Assembly: GCF_021130785.1 (NCBI RefSeq)
Contig: NC_060214.1
Coordinates: forward strand, 46,313,001-46,377,000
DNA from: Homalodisca vitripennis
Lineage: Eukaryota > Arthropoda > Insecta > Hemiptera > Cicadellidae
Reading direction: 5' to 3'
DNA: 64,000 bases
The notes under the pieces were generated by a model. The model was not told the DNA's origin. It saw only the letters and a program-made list of their open reading frames with translations, and did not search any database. A program made the translations under genes and the position numbers. Below, piece by piece: positions 1 to 10,812 of the stretch (position 1 is the stretch's first letter; each line of letters opens with the position of its first letter).

Positions 1-1165
1 GTTAGCAAGGAACAGCGAATACAGTCGTGTAGTAGCAGGAACCGTGAAGACGCGAGACACTCGGAATACTGGCTCACAGTTACCAACAGATCCGTATCAT
101 GTGGAAATGTGCCTGCAACATGTAAAACAGTAAACACCGCAGTGCTATGACTAAACCGTTGTTTCACTGTCTGAGTTAGCAAGGAACAGCAAACACAGTC
201 GTGTAGTAGGAGGAACCGTGAAGACGCGAGACACTCGGAATACTGGCTCACAGTTACCAACAGATCCGTATCATGTGGAAATGTGCCTGCAACATGTAAA
301 ACAGCAAACACCGCAGTGGTATGACTAAACCGTTGTTTCACTGTTTGAGTTAGCAAGGAACAGCAAACACAGTCGTGTAGTAGCAGGAACCGTGAAGACG
401 CGAGACACTCGGAATACTGGCTCACAGTTACCAACAGATCCGTATCATGTGGAAATGTGCCTGCAACATGTAAAACAGTAAACACCGCAGTGCTATGACT
501 AAACCGTTTTTTCACTGTTTGAGTTAGCAAGGAACAGCAAACACAGTCGTGTAGTAGCAGGAACCGTGAAGACGCGAGACACTCGGAATACTGGCTCACA
601 GTTATCAACAGATCCGTATCATGTGGAAATGTGCCTGCAACATGTAAAACAGCAAACACCGCAGTGGTATGACTAAACCGTTGTTTCACTGTTTGAGTTA
701 GCAAGGAACAGCAAACACAGTCGTGTAGTAGCAGGAACCGTGAAGACGCGAGACACTCGGAATACTGGCTCACAGTTACCAACAGATCCGTATCATGTGG
801 AAATGTGCCTGTAACATGTAAAACAGTAAACACCGCAGCGCTATGACTAAACCGTTGTTTCACTGTGTGAGTTAGCAAGGAACAGCAAATACAGTCATGT
901 AGTAGCAGGAACCGTGAAGACGCGAGACACTCGGAATACTGGCTCACAGTTATCAACAGATCCGTATCATGTGGAAATGTGCCTGCAACATGTAAAACAG
1001 CAAACACCGCAGTGGTATGACTAAACCGTTGTTTCACTGTTTGAGTTAGCAAGGAACAGCAAACACAGTCGTGTAGTAGCAGGAACTGTGAAGACGCGAG
1101 ACACTCGGAATACTGGCTCACAGTTACCAACAGATCCGTATCATGTGGAAATGTGCCTGTAACAT
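1..1165. repeat. 174-bp satellite array, right-hand end
   Basis: Six full tandem monomers of 174 bp start at 1, 175, 349, 523, 697 and 871. A seventh, from 1045, is cut off at about 1165, where the sequence changes abruptly to AT-rich unique DNA. Monomers differ at only a few bases. The array runs off the left edge, so its true length is unknown. Near the end of each unit, monomers 1, 3 and 5 share one variant pair (T after ACAG, and C before TATGAC), while 2, 4 and 6 share another (C and G). The working repeat is therefore a 348-bp dimer. No open frame or RNA-gene signature was seen in the unit. Confidence 0.97.
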
Positions 1166-2540
1166 TCCTCCTATAACCAAATCATCTTGATTCATTTTGA
1201 TATGAATTATCATATAATGGTAATATAAGATTTGTGTCTCAATTACTTATTACTATTTCCCTCAAAGAAGGTTTATTATGGTTGCTCTAGTATTATCTAA
1301 GATTTTTACAATTACTAGCTGCCATGATAGCACTACGTGTTTATGGCATACTCAAAAACCTTACGGACTCTGAAAACGTTTTAAAAATAGTTTCAACAAA
1401 ATTAAAATTCTTTGTTTAGCTATAATATAGCTATATTATATACATAAATGTAATGAGATCACACAAATGTATTGTTTTGACGGGCTTTTTCTTGATTAGT
1501 TCTTAAAACAATTTAAACTAAAAAATTTTATCTCTTAATAACTTTTATGAACAAACATGTAAACTAGAATATACATCATTGCTTTTAAAATAGATTATAA
1601 TGGCTAACAAAAGTATGTCATATTTAATAAAAAGATATACTGCACAGAGACATCTGCAAAATTATGAATTCATTTTGAGAGTAAAATACATTTAAAGACA
1701 TGAAAACCCTTAGATATATACAAAAGATAACACAAAAGATATATTTTAAGTGGTACTTTAGGAACGATTAGTTTATGAATTCTAGACTCTCTAAGATAAT
1801 ATAGGTAAGGAATAGTCCAGAACACAATATATTTATGTTTATATATAAAATTGTTAGTAATAACTAAATTTACAGCATTTCATTATTGAATAAAATATTT
1901 GTACATGGGCTACACATATGTAATATTAATGAAAGCCAATAATAAAAAAATTCATGTCCGATACGGAGTGTTTTTTGTTATTATAAAAATGTATATTTAA
2001 ACATGTATTGTAGTTCCTAGTATAGAGGTTTCTATTATTTACAACAAGGAGTGTTGCTTATATCTAAACTTATATTACAAATCAAGCTAGTAAAATTGGT
2101 AAGTTTCCTAATTTAATCAATGGTATATACGGCATAACAATTTGATGTTTTGCATGGTTTTTTTTTAATTAATTAAATATTACGGAAAAACATTATGTAA
2201 CCATGTTATTTTTTTTTTTAAACCATACAAAAACTAATGTAGAATCCTTGGAGGCATTGGATGATAAAAAAAACTAGTTATTGTAGTTATCACTCTAGAT
2301 AAAGGAATTTACGACGTTTTCCCAATATATACATTTTTTATTTCGTGCAAGGCCTCTTTTCAATGAAATCAAAATGATTCCATCATCTGGCACATTCCAC
2401 TAAACTTAAATTTAAATTAAAAATTATTCATTAGGTAATATTTGGGAGAAAAATTAAGTAACAGACATTTTTTTTAATATTTACGAATAACAGTACTTGA
2501 GTTTTAGGAGATTATTACATATCATATTAACAACGCGAGC
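1166..2540. other. AT-rich DNA without recognised gene
   Basis: Very AT-rich sequence with homopolymer A and T runs. I see no exon-like, RNA-like or transposon-like segment here. Confidence 0.7.
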
Positions 2541-3760
2541 GAAAATAATTATATTTAACTGGGTCGATGAGTCAGACGCGCTATCTTTCGGCAAAGGTCC
2601 GTGCGCCGCACGGATATCGGCCCCCGCTTCCCCTCCGATCACGGCGCGAGAAGGAGGGAAGGCGGGGGGGGAGAAGGGAGAGGACTACCAGGGCCTTTTT
2701 GCAACCACCACACCCGCGATACCGCCACGCCGACGGAAATCCCCATATATTCTACATTGGACGGCCGATTTGAACGAACACGAGAACACAGCTGAGGGGG
2801 GGGGAAGGAGCCTTACGCTGCAGCATCGGCACCCCCCTGCTACTACTCCAGATGAAGCTTCCCAATTCAAGAACAAATTGGCTCCTGCTCTACACCACGG
2901 AGGCCCTGTGGTGCGACCGCGTGATTAACCTATACGCCGGGCTCCTTGCCGTGGGTATCATTCTTTCTAACCACTAGCAAAAAGACTGCCAGTGATTACG
3001 AAAAACATAAACCAACTCATGTCGCACCTGTCTCGCAGTCTCCAGAGCAGAGCTGGTCTTTCGGTAAGCGGACGCCAAAGGACGCCACCCGAACGAGTCC
3101 TTGCATTGGATTCCTTTACTATCTGGAAAACCGTTGGTCTCAGGAGACCCATCTCTGCGCATCTCGTTCGCTTCATAACATCCCTTCACGTATTCAGGAC
3201 CTTTTGTGGGAATAGCACTGACTTCGTACTTTTGAAGGCAAGAAGCTGCAGAGTTCCTCGCCCTAGGGGAAGACCCGAAGAAGCACATTCAAACTTACTA
3301 CAGGCCCAGAGTGGTCCCCCGTCTACGTCCTCACAATTGGACGATCTAAACACTACTCCACTTCAACTTACTTCCCTTACTACACTATAACTGACAGTAG
3401 CACTAGCTACTAGGGGCACTGTACCCGCAACTTAAATAAGGCAATGTGCCTAATTCGGCAGACGCTCCTTAACAAAGAAGTGGGGGATCCTTACACCCCA
3501 AACCACAGTACATCAATCAGCCAAGACAGCCCAGCCCAGACACGAGAGAGACTGTCAGTTGATCCGCGACACCGCCCGACGGGCCCGCTGTCAACCACGA
3601 CTACTTCGGACCCCTTTCCCACGACCCCGCCGGCCTCCGCTCTGAATGACTTGTACATCACCGACTCGGGAAGCCCGCCGGCACGAGATCCGCAGCACCA
3701 GGTAAGTAGACAAGGGGGGACAAATCAAGACCATGTTCCTTATTTCTATTAAATTGTTTT
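2541..3760 (+). other. GC-rich island, unrecognised, ends at a splice donor
   Basis: This 1.2-kb block is far richer in G and C than its surroundings. It contains purine-rich runs of G, several overlapping open frames of 60 to 143 codons in different phases, and a perfect 15-bp hairpin palindrome at 2599-2613. None of the frames resembles a protein I know. At 3700-3707 there is a strong 5' splice-site consensus (CAG then GTAAGT, intron start at 3702). The block could be the 5' region of a transposable element, a decayed retroelement, or the first exon(s) of an undetected gene. Proline- and arginine-rich frames such as 2992-3390 are what GC-rich non-coding DNA often yields, so I do not call them genes. 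Confidence 0.4.
3444..3701 (+). other. Candidate exon 1 of a spliced ORF
   Basis: The frame opens with ATG at 3444 and runs 86 codons to the donor at 3702 (CAG|GTAAGT). Unspliced, it would continue only 17 more codons. The encoded stretch is rich in Pro, Ser and Thr with no recognised domain. It ends in phase 0, which fits the open frame after the acceptor at 4210-4211. Chance agreement of phase is one in three, so this is only a candidate. Confidence 0.2.
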
Positions 3761-4125
3761 ATCTCCGGCATGAAATCAACAATTCTTCCAATTTTTTTTT
3801 TTTTTATGTGAAACAGAATTTAAATATTTTTATTTGTCATTTATAAAATTAATTCGATCTGAAAATATATTAGTTAATGTTTGATGGCTTATAGATTTTA
3901 TTTTATAAGATAAGTGGTTTGATTTTAAAATATTACTCTTAATAATCATTTATTTGATATTTAAGGGGTATCAAGTAAATTTTAAATAGAAATATATTTG
4001 ACTTTCTCCAATTTACGGAAACTTTTTAATTACGTTTTCAACTTGAATTTACTGATGGTATAAAGTTATTCTCTTTTCTTCAATTTAACTTATATATTTA
4101 GAATTTTCAATTACTCAGTTTATAA

Positions 4126-4147
4126 TTTTTTTTTTTTTTTTTTTTTT
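4126..4147. repeat. Poly-T tract
   Basis: A run of about 22 T residues. It could be a pyrimidine tract belonging to the candidate intron 3702-4211, or the tail of a minus-strand retroposon. No retroposon body was recognised beside it. Confidence 0.8.
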
Positions 4148-4211
4148 GTCATTTCGACGTAAATTTTATAAATTACTGTGTTTAAAAATTTTCCTTTCTA
4201 AAATTTTTCAG

Positions 4212-4493
4212 ATCTCGCATTTCTTCTTACTTGGCGCATCGTATCTGACACCTTCATCCCGAGTTTCCTTTACGAACTTTTCCTACCAAATATATCTTCC
4301 TACCCCGGAAAATAAAAAAAAATGGTATAACAGTCGGGATTCGCCTTACCACCTGCTTTCTTGTTCCGGCGATTCTAGTTACTGGCATCCCATATCGACC
4401 CACGTCTTTGCTTTTATATATGAATCACTTTCTTCCCACCGACCCCGTCCTCATAAAACTCAAATCTTATGTTCAATCGATGTAAATTTTTGA
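4212..4493 (+). other. Candidate exon 2 of a spliced ORF
   Basis: A T-rich stretch ends in TTTTTCAG at 4204-4211, a good 3' splice site. The frame starting at 4212 stays open for 93 codons to a stop at 4491-4493. It is in phase with the candidate exon ending at 3701. The segment is enriched in Ser, Tyr, Phe and Pro and shows no motif I recognise. If spliced, the product would be about 179 residues. A mobile-element ORF is as plausible as a host gene. Confidence 0.2.
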
Positions 4494-7152
4494 TATTAGG
4501 TATAGAAGTTTTCTACGACCATCAATTCTGTTGTCTGATTAGTTATCACATTTTCTTGGCCGAATCTTCTCTAATCTAAGCGGAATTATTTTTCTTTCTT
4601 ATTGGATAGTTCAATCTAATTTTCAATTTTAATACTCATCTATTTATATATTTTTGTAACGTGATTATCATTTTATTTTTTCTCCCTTTATCTGATTTCG
4701 GGACTCGAAAAACCCTTTCTTTCTTTATTTTTGCGAACGTCACCTGGACACCCATCACCCCGATAACATCCATCAAACAATATTTATTCTAACGATATTT
4801 TAGTTTATTTTTTCTGGTTTTGAAACTGTGCAGATAGGTGGTGACGTGTTCAATTTTTCTTTGATATTCATTAGAGGACCCTAATATTTATAGTAATTTA
4901 GTCTTAGTAGACTCTTATTGGCATAGTTTTTAAAATCATATAATTTATCTTAGCTTGCATATGGTAGGGTTATTTCTGCATGGTGTGTGTTAATAAGTGG
5001 TATTTACTTTGTTTTTTTTTTTATTTTCCAAAAGTTATATGCACCTGAGAAAGTAAAACCATTTGATATTTTGATTTACTATTTTGGAGCTATACACCTT
5101 GCCCTACCGATATAAATTACAGCTTAGTATATTTTTATATTATATATGCATCTAGCTTTTTGCATCCCGTAGAAATATTTTTTGTTAATGGTTAGATGCT
5201 TGCTTTGATATGTTACTATAGTACGTTGCACTGGTGAAATATTGGTGCCATGGCTAATTTTTAATTTATAAGATCTGCTATTATTTTGCTATTGGTGTTA
5301 TGTTGAATATTGCTTTTGTTTTTCGGCCATTGCTGATTTCATATTTTTGCTTTGATTTTGTATTTTGCTTCTATCTAACCAGCATTATATTACACCGATT
5401 TTAACTATTCCAACCCCGGGCTCTTACAATAATTACTGTAATACCGACTTCCCAGTACCAATCAGTTTATCAGTGGAGGACTACTCAGGACTTTCTTGTA
5501 ATTCCTCACCTGAACCGACGTATTAAGATAAACAAGTTACAGTTGATTTTCAGAAATATCGAAACTCGCAGTTTGAACAATTTAACTTGTCCTAGAAACT
5601 AAGGGACATTTTTATGTTTTTCTGAGCAAGATTATTGGTTTTATTTTTTACGTCTTCAAAATACTCTATTGGAGGCTTGATCGTGATGAAGTAAAGCCCA
5701 ACGTGTATTTTGGACGGAGAGTATTCAATTTCTTCCGCAGGGCCTTCATGATTCGACTTCCTAACAATAAAATAAGTAGAATTATTATGAAATTCTCGCG
5801 AACCCTGGACATATTTTCTAACCCAGCTCGGACTGGCTATCTGGGCAAGTTTGCGAAATCATCTTTTTTTCGCATGGTCCCGAAAATAACATCGCACATA
5901 GTTACTGTATTATGAGGCCGAAATTTTACGGTTGAAATTATCTGGGCTACATGTGACAGCCTGCAAACATCTAAGATGACTCTCATATCGAGTTGATTTA
6001 GTCGAGTTTTTATATACACATTGAAATATACTCTAAAAATTTTAAGGAATCGCATATAATTTTTAAGAATATAACCACTCTATTACCCCCATGCCATTCC
6101 TTCAAATGTTTAATAACATAAAAAAACATTTTGTTTGAATAAAAAAATAAATATATTATAATATGTAATCTTTGGCTGAGTGAAGCGAAGCGTCTCGCTT
6201 GATGGGCTAGGATAGTTGTTTTTCTCTTTGTAACTCTGTCGTTACACACAATATCGCGATAACATCCATTTATCTATATCATGGACACAATAATATTGTG
6301 TTTTTTTATGCAGGATCTTTATAAATAGACTTTTTGTGTAAGCAAAATTTAGTACGATTATTGTGAACGCTTCTATAGAAGATTTGGCTCCTACAGAGTA
6401 TTAGGAAAGTCTGTAACTAGGGATAAATCTCTAGAATGTATTAAGGTCACAGTTTGTTGGTTTTGTTTACCTAACACTACGTATAATGACAAAAGCTATC
6501 TTCTGAATGTCAGTTCATCTTTTTATAAACATGTATTGCTGGATACCAACGTCGTGTTTGTTTGCTGAAATGTTCCTTGTGATATTTATTTGATCGTTTT
6601 TACTTGTCATTAGTGAGGCCTCTGTTACGGACACGACATGTAATCTGGGGCACTCATTGTGTTTAAAAAGCCATATAAATACGTTTTTCTATTTTAGTAC
6701 AATTAATAGTTCTCGTTACGAAGGTTTAATTTAGTTTAAATTGAGGTATTATTTTCTAAACACGTTTACTTCTTTAATAATAATGATTATGTTAGTTTCA
6801 AAAACCATCAATAATATTTTACTGTAATTATTTATGTATTGCGATATTGAATAGGCAAACATAAATAGTAATTATATACACACAAATGTATAACCTTAGT
6901 AATACTGCACTTCCAAATTTTAGAACTTATATTATTAGCAGAGACGGGTTTTTTTACAACATACATAAAATATATTTTTACACACAATATGCTTATAACT
7001 TGGTTCAAACTTTTTAACCATGCTTTAGAAAACGTTAAATGAATTTATAAAATTTAATTGTGTACATATGTTTACTATTGCAAGTCATACGTAATTATTA
7101 GTATAACAAAATTCTTAGAATTATGGAAATATTTACCATATTTCTGACTCAG

Positions 7153-7156
<4 letters not shown>
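4494..7156. other. T-rich to AT-rich DNA, no supported gene
   Basis: Up to about 5400 the plus strand is strikingly T-rich. A 70-codon frame at 5703-5915 and a slightly GC-richer patch at 5400-5900 may be transposon debris, but nothing identifiable is encoded. A patch at 6170-6235 has the inverted motif GAAGCG / CGCTTG. Confidence 0.5.

Positions 7157-7202
<46 letters not shown>
7157..7202. repeat. (AT)n microsatellite
   Basis: About 23 uninterrupted TA dinucleotides. They create an artificial Tyr-Ile repeat when translated on the minus strand. Confidence 0.97.
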
Positions 7203-7206
<4 letters not shown>

Positions 7207-7589
7207 TATAGCAATATGATAAAAATGTAAAATAATTATTTTGTAATATATAATGTATATTACCATAATGTAATATGGTACGAAAAATTTTAATTAGTTG
7301 AGGGTGTAACATTTTATAATAATAAATCTCAAATAAGTAACAGCTTTAATACAGCTCAGTAAGAATGATAAATGATATATACTGGCCAAAATTACGTTTA
7401 TTAAATACTTCACATACCTAACCCTGAAGTCCAGCAAAGGTGTTTCAAACAGCCACAGTTCCTTGGTAGCTTACATGCCAGCCTTCGATTTTTTACGACA
7501 ATAATTAATCTAAAGAACTGCGAAGCTCCGAGTCTCCAGGGGTCAGCGCCGACATCTTAAGTACAATCTCGAGGAGACATATTGAGGCG

Positions 7590-7853
7590 ATGCAGGTTGC
7601 TATTTCCCCGTTGGTAGCTATTAATAGGACAGAACCTTTAATGGGGCACCGACGACAGAAACGCACCAAGCGTTTTGCTTCTGGACAAGCCTATGTAGCA
7701 CTTAGTCGTGTAAGATCTTTAGACGGTATTCGGATTGAAGAACTTGATTGCTCTAATGTAACAGGAAATACCCCATGCAATAGTGAAGTTTTAAATGAAA
7801 TGATGAGATTGCAGAATAATTCGGAAGAAATACCATATTTCCACAAGAACTGA
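7590..7853 (+). pseudogene. Helitron Pif1-like helicase, C-terminal fragment
   Basis: This 87-codon frame carries the C-terminal signature of Pif1-family helicases encoded by Helitron rolling-circle transposons: a segment reading GQAYVALSRVRSLDGIRIEE (about residues 32-51). It contains helicase motif VI (QxYVALSRV), normally involved in ATP hydrolysis. It is followed by a Thr-Pro-Cys-Asn element and a Leu-rich tail typical of the family's end. Full-length proteins are over 1000 residues with Rep and helicase cores. Here the Walker A, Walker B and Rep HUH motifs are all absent and the upstream sequence does not read through, so it is a 5'-truncated relic. The frame stops at 7853, about 30 bp before a large palindromic repeat. 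I could not define a CTRR terminus, so the Helitron boundary remains unknown. Confidence 0.85.
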
Positions 7854-7880
7854 TTGATACATCGAACTAAAAAATTAAAA

Positions 7881-8376
7881 ATAAATAATAGTTTAAAAAA
7901 CTAACAAAACAAGCTTTTATAGCTAACCAAACTAAAAAATAGAATATAATTTTTTATTACAAAGAGTTTATATTATGTTAGTAGAAGGCAAAACAACCAT
8001 TCACAGTCAATCACCTCAAAATAAAATTATAATAAAAGAGAAGTTATTAATAGAATAAATTAATTCAGAGTAAAAGGCGTGGTGTATTTTACTACATTTT
8101 CATAAGTCTCCACTCAAAGATAATTACCGATAGAATGATTGTAATATTTAATATATCAATCAAAGCACGCCACGCTTTTTACTCTAAATTAATTTATTCT
8201 GTTAATAACTTAAATTTTATTATAATTTTATTTTGAGGTGATTGAATATGAATGATTGTTTTGCCTTCTACTACCATAATATAAACTTTGTGTAATTAAA
8301 AATTATTTTTTTTATTTTTTAGTTTGGTTAGCTATAAAAGCGTGTTTTTTTAGTTTCTTAAAACTATTATTTGTTG
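7881..8376. mobile_element. Fold-back (palindromic) element, ~496 bp
   Basis: Two inverted arms of about 205 bp (7881-8084 and 8166-8376) flank an 81-bp loop. Aligned blocks include TTTTATAGCTAACCAAACTA and GTAGAAGGCAAAACAA in the left arm, with their complements in the right arm. Several small indels show it is not brand new. There is no coding capacity. This architecture fits a MITE or fold-back transposon. Target-site duplications could not be fixed because the ends lie in A-rich sequence. A transcript across it would form a long hairpin. Confidence 0.85.
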
Positions 8377-9516
8377 TTTTATGAAAAAATTATAGGAATG
8401 TAACATACTTTGCAAAAGCAAATATTGCAAATAATATATGTCTAATGTGGAATTTTATCTGTATATGCTCACTTTGTCAGACTGTAGTCCTCCAGGATGC
8501 TCAAAAGTTATATTCATTGCACACAAAATGATATCTGCAATGCTTTACACTATTTGGCATTTTATTTTAATTTATTTAAGAGCCTTTAATACTTTAATTA
8601 GAGTTGATGCAGATTACAGAAAATGGGTGGTGTTAAAGTAAAGATAAGAATACTGTGGGAACATGTCATCGCATTAAGTAAATAAACTTGCCATTTCTAT
8701 ATCTGGTAAATACTAACTTCTTCAGGAAGAACTACGTTATAACACGTGTTGAGTAACATGCTTCACTTAGATTTCATGCGGAATTTCGAGTATATATCAG
8801 TTTAAAGCCATAGTTAGGCTACGAGTTATATATCAATGAATGTAATCTATTTGGTTACTAATTTATTTATACTATGATAATTCCGTAACAACATATTAAA
8901 TGACGGTTCCCCAAACCCCAAAGGGGAGTGTCATGCACTAAATCTGATCTTTATACAGAAAAACAGTTTCACGCAGCAATTTACAGTCTCTATACAGTCT
9001 CTAGTTATTTATAGTACGAATAGTAGGTCAGGCACAAATAAAATGGTTCCAAATTCTGGTTAAGCAAGGAGATATCAACGAATAATAAATTGTGTTTATG
9101 AAGTCACTTAATGAAATAAACAAAAATTATAACTTTTAAGCCAAACTTAAAAAAAACACTTAAAAAAATAAGGCTAATAAGAAATCGTGATGTATAAAAA
9201 CCTGCAGTATAAAAATACATAAAATCATAACATAGAAACTAAAATATCATAGTAACGTTGAAACCCATTATTATTTAACTATTTTACAATATATTAATAC
9301 GGATTATTGAAGTACCCGACAGTACGTAACGAAACAGTAGTACATATGGTTTGGATATAATAGTAGTTTTATAAAAAGTACAAAATGGCGGCTCGTGATG
9401 AACGACACGTTCTTTGACTTATATTTTTTATATAATATTTATATAATAGTTTTTGTTCGAAATCATGAATACTATAAACTACATAAATCTGTGACTGTGA
9501 CACCCTTTTGTGAACA
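8377..9516. other. AT-rich DNA without recognised gene
   Basis: No coding or RNA signal. A 67-codon open frame at 8438-8641 has no recognisable feature and is probably fortuitous. Confidence 0.6.
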
Positions 9517-9750
9517 CTTTTTTTCTTTTTTATTTAAAGAAAAGGAAAAGCCGATCTCCTTTTATGCCTTATTCTGCCCGTCTTCATCGGCCACTGGCCT
9601 GTGCAAGGATCTTATCAAACAGAATAAGGGGGAGAGTCGATACAGTACAAGGTCGATGGTACTGATAAAAAGTGCAACGGTTCGAACCTGCGCTATCTCT
9701 AACTCAGACTCAAAGTCCAACGTCTTAGACCACTCGGCCATCAGCACACC
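9517..9750 (-). mobile_element. tRNA-derived SINE
   Basis: Read on the minus strand, a tRNA-like head (9750-9658) is followed by about 130 bp of unrelated body. The body ends in an A/T-rich tail of AAATAAAAAAGAAAAAAAG type near 9517. This is the standard plan of a tRNA-derived SINE: an internal RNA polymerase III promoter, a body and a simple-repeat tail. SINEs have no protein and depend on a partner LINE for retroposition. The open frames crossing it on both strands are incidental. I did not find convincing target-site duplications. A 14-bp palindrome, GTATACATGTATAC, lies just upstream of the head at 9753-9766. Confidence 0.7.
9658..9750 (-). other. Class II tRNA-like head (Leu/Ser type) with A and B boxes
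   Basis: On the minus strand the 93-nt segment has a textbook A box (TGGCCGAGTGG) and B box (GGTTCGAACC) with the spacing of a tRNA that has a long variable arm. The D-arm sequence GATGGCCGAGTGGTCTAAG matches the Leu/Ser class. The acceptor ends (GGTGTGC and AGTACC) pair poorly and the T stem is imperfect. A functional tRNA is therefore unlikely; it is the promoter head of a SINE or a pseudogene. The anticodon loop CTTTGAG gives no Leu or Ser anticodon in the standard position. Confidence 0.7.
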
Positions 9751-9766
9751 CCGTATACATGTATAC

Positions 9767-10710
9767 AATGAATTTTTTTGAATTAGTATACCTGCTATAA
9801 TATTTAAAGTTTTAGGAAATCCGTATGCAATCAATAGTGCACATATAAAATACTTTTGAAGGAAACTATTTATTTTTGCTTGTTTAAATCAAATACTCAT
9901 GGCAGTAATAAAAGTAAGTGACAGCAACATGATATTCATATTTTATTTTATTTATAGAATATAATTCGTAAAACATTTTCTTAAGTCAATCACGAAGGTC
10001 AGCCGTTACTCTTCCTGGCAGGTTATAAGTTACTTAGTACAATACGATATATAGTTACCGCTGCTCATAGCTGCGGAACAATGTCAGGATACATTTTAAG
10101 CAGTCAGAAAAGTCTGTCTCAAATAAGTCAGGGTGGGATTCCGATAGGGTCGCAAGTGGAATGAAATATTATTAATTTCACTGTGTATGCAATGACAATT
10201 TATTTATTAGTTTAAATATTTAATTGGCAATGACACACTTTTTTAATTATTATTTACCGTAATTTTTTAAATGAATAACATGCTCTGTCTCAAAAATTAC
10301 TGTTTTCAAAGTACAAAACTACTTTTCCACTACAAGATTTTGTTTAATTTTAACATCATGTAAATTAATCTAATTTATTTAATCTATATATTTTTAAGTG
10401 TGCGACTAGTACTCCAGTTCTGACAACATTGTTTTAAGATTTATACTATATTATTAATACTTTTCTATCTGAACATAAACGTAGAAACAACATTGCATTA
10501 CAGTTAAATATGTAGTAAAAGAGTCTAAGTTTGTTAGAGTTTTATTATATACACACCCATATTCTTAATACGCTTCTATATGAATATGAACGTAGAAACA
10601 ACATTACATTACAGCCAGATATTTAGAAAAGGTGTATCATTGTAATGACGCAATCATGGTGCTAATTTATGTGCGTACTGTTTAACTTTGTTACCCACAG
10701 CTTCAAATTT
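9767..10710. other. AT-rich DNA without recognised gene
   Basis: Nothing recognisable. Two similar stretches near 10460-10510 and 10565-10615 share a pattern of the type CTGAACATAAACGTAGAAAC / TGAATATGAACGTAGAAAC, a local diverged direct duplication of about 108 bp. Confidence 0.5.
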
Positions 10711-10812
10711 CTATTTGTTTACCCAACTGTTACAACAGTTTGAATACGTACTCGCAGTACAGAGCAAACACAACACCCAGAAACACAATCGAACTGAAAT
10801 ACGCTTTGTCAT
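10711..10812 (-). CDS. Candidate signal-peptide first exon
   Basis: On the minus strand an ATG at 10812, with A at -3, opens a 33-codon frame that starts MTKRISVRLCFWVLCLLCTA. A short basic N-terminus, a hydrophobic core of about 12 residues and a small-residue cleavage region make a typical secretory signal peptide. The frame is closed upstream by an in-frame TAA near 10864. Before its own stop at 10711 it meets a possible splice donor (GTAAAC at 10722-10717). It would therefore suit a 5'-terminal coding exon of a secreted or membrane protein whose other exons lie to the left or outside the window. No downstream exon was identified. A short hydrophobic frame can also arise by chance, so the call is tentative. 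Confidence 0.2.
   Translation of the reverse strand: MTKRISVRLCFWVLCLLCTASTYSNCCNSWVNK

Noticed and set aside
1..1165. CRISPR-like periodic repeat
   Set aside because: Units are contiguous 174-bp monomers without spacers, in clearly eukaryotic DNA; it is a satellite.
2497..2928. 143-codon open frame in the GC-rich island
   Set aside because: Composition (Arg, Pro, Gly runs over G-rich DNA) and overlap with other open frames on both strands suggest a by-product of base composition; no domain seen.
7075..7266. Minus-strand frame with Tyr-Ile repeats
   Set aside because: It is a translation of the AT microsatellite; the same holds for the minus frame at 52862-53128.
9658..9750. Functional tRNA gene
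   Set aside because: Acceptor ends and T stem do not pair well, and a SINE-like body and tail follow.
9395..9834. 128- and 90-codon frames around 9.4-9.8 kb
   Set aside because: They run through the SINE on both strands; the coding look comes from the tRNA-like head and body.
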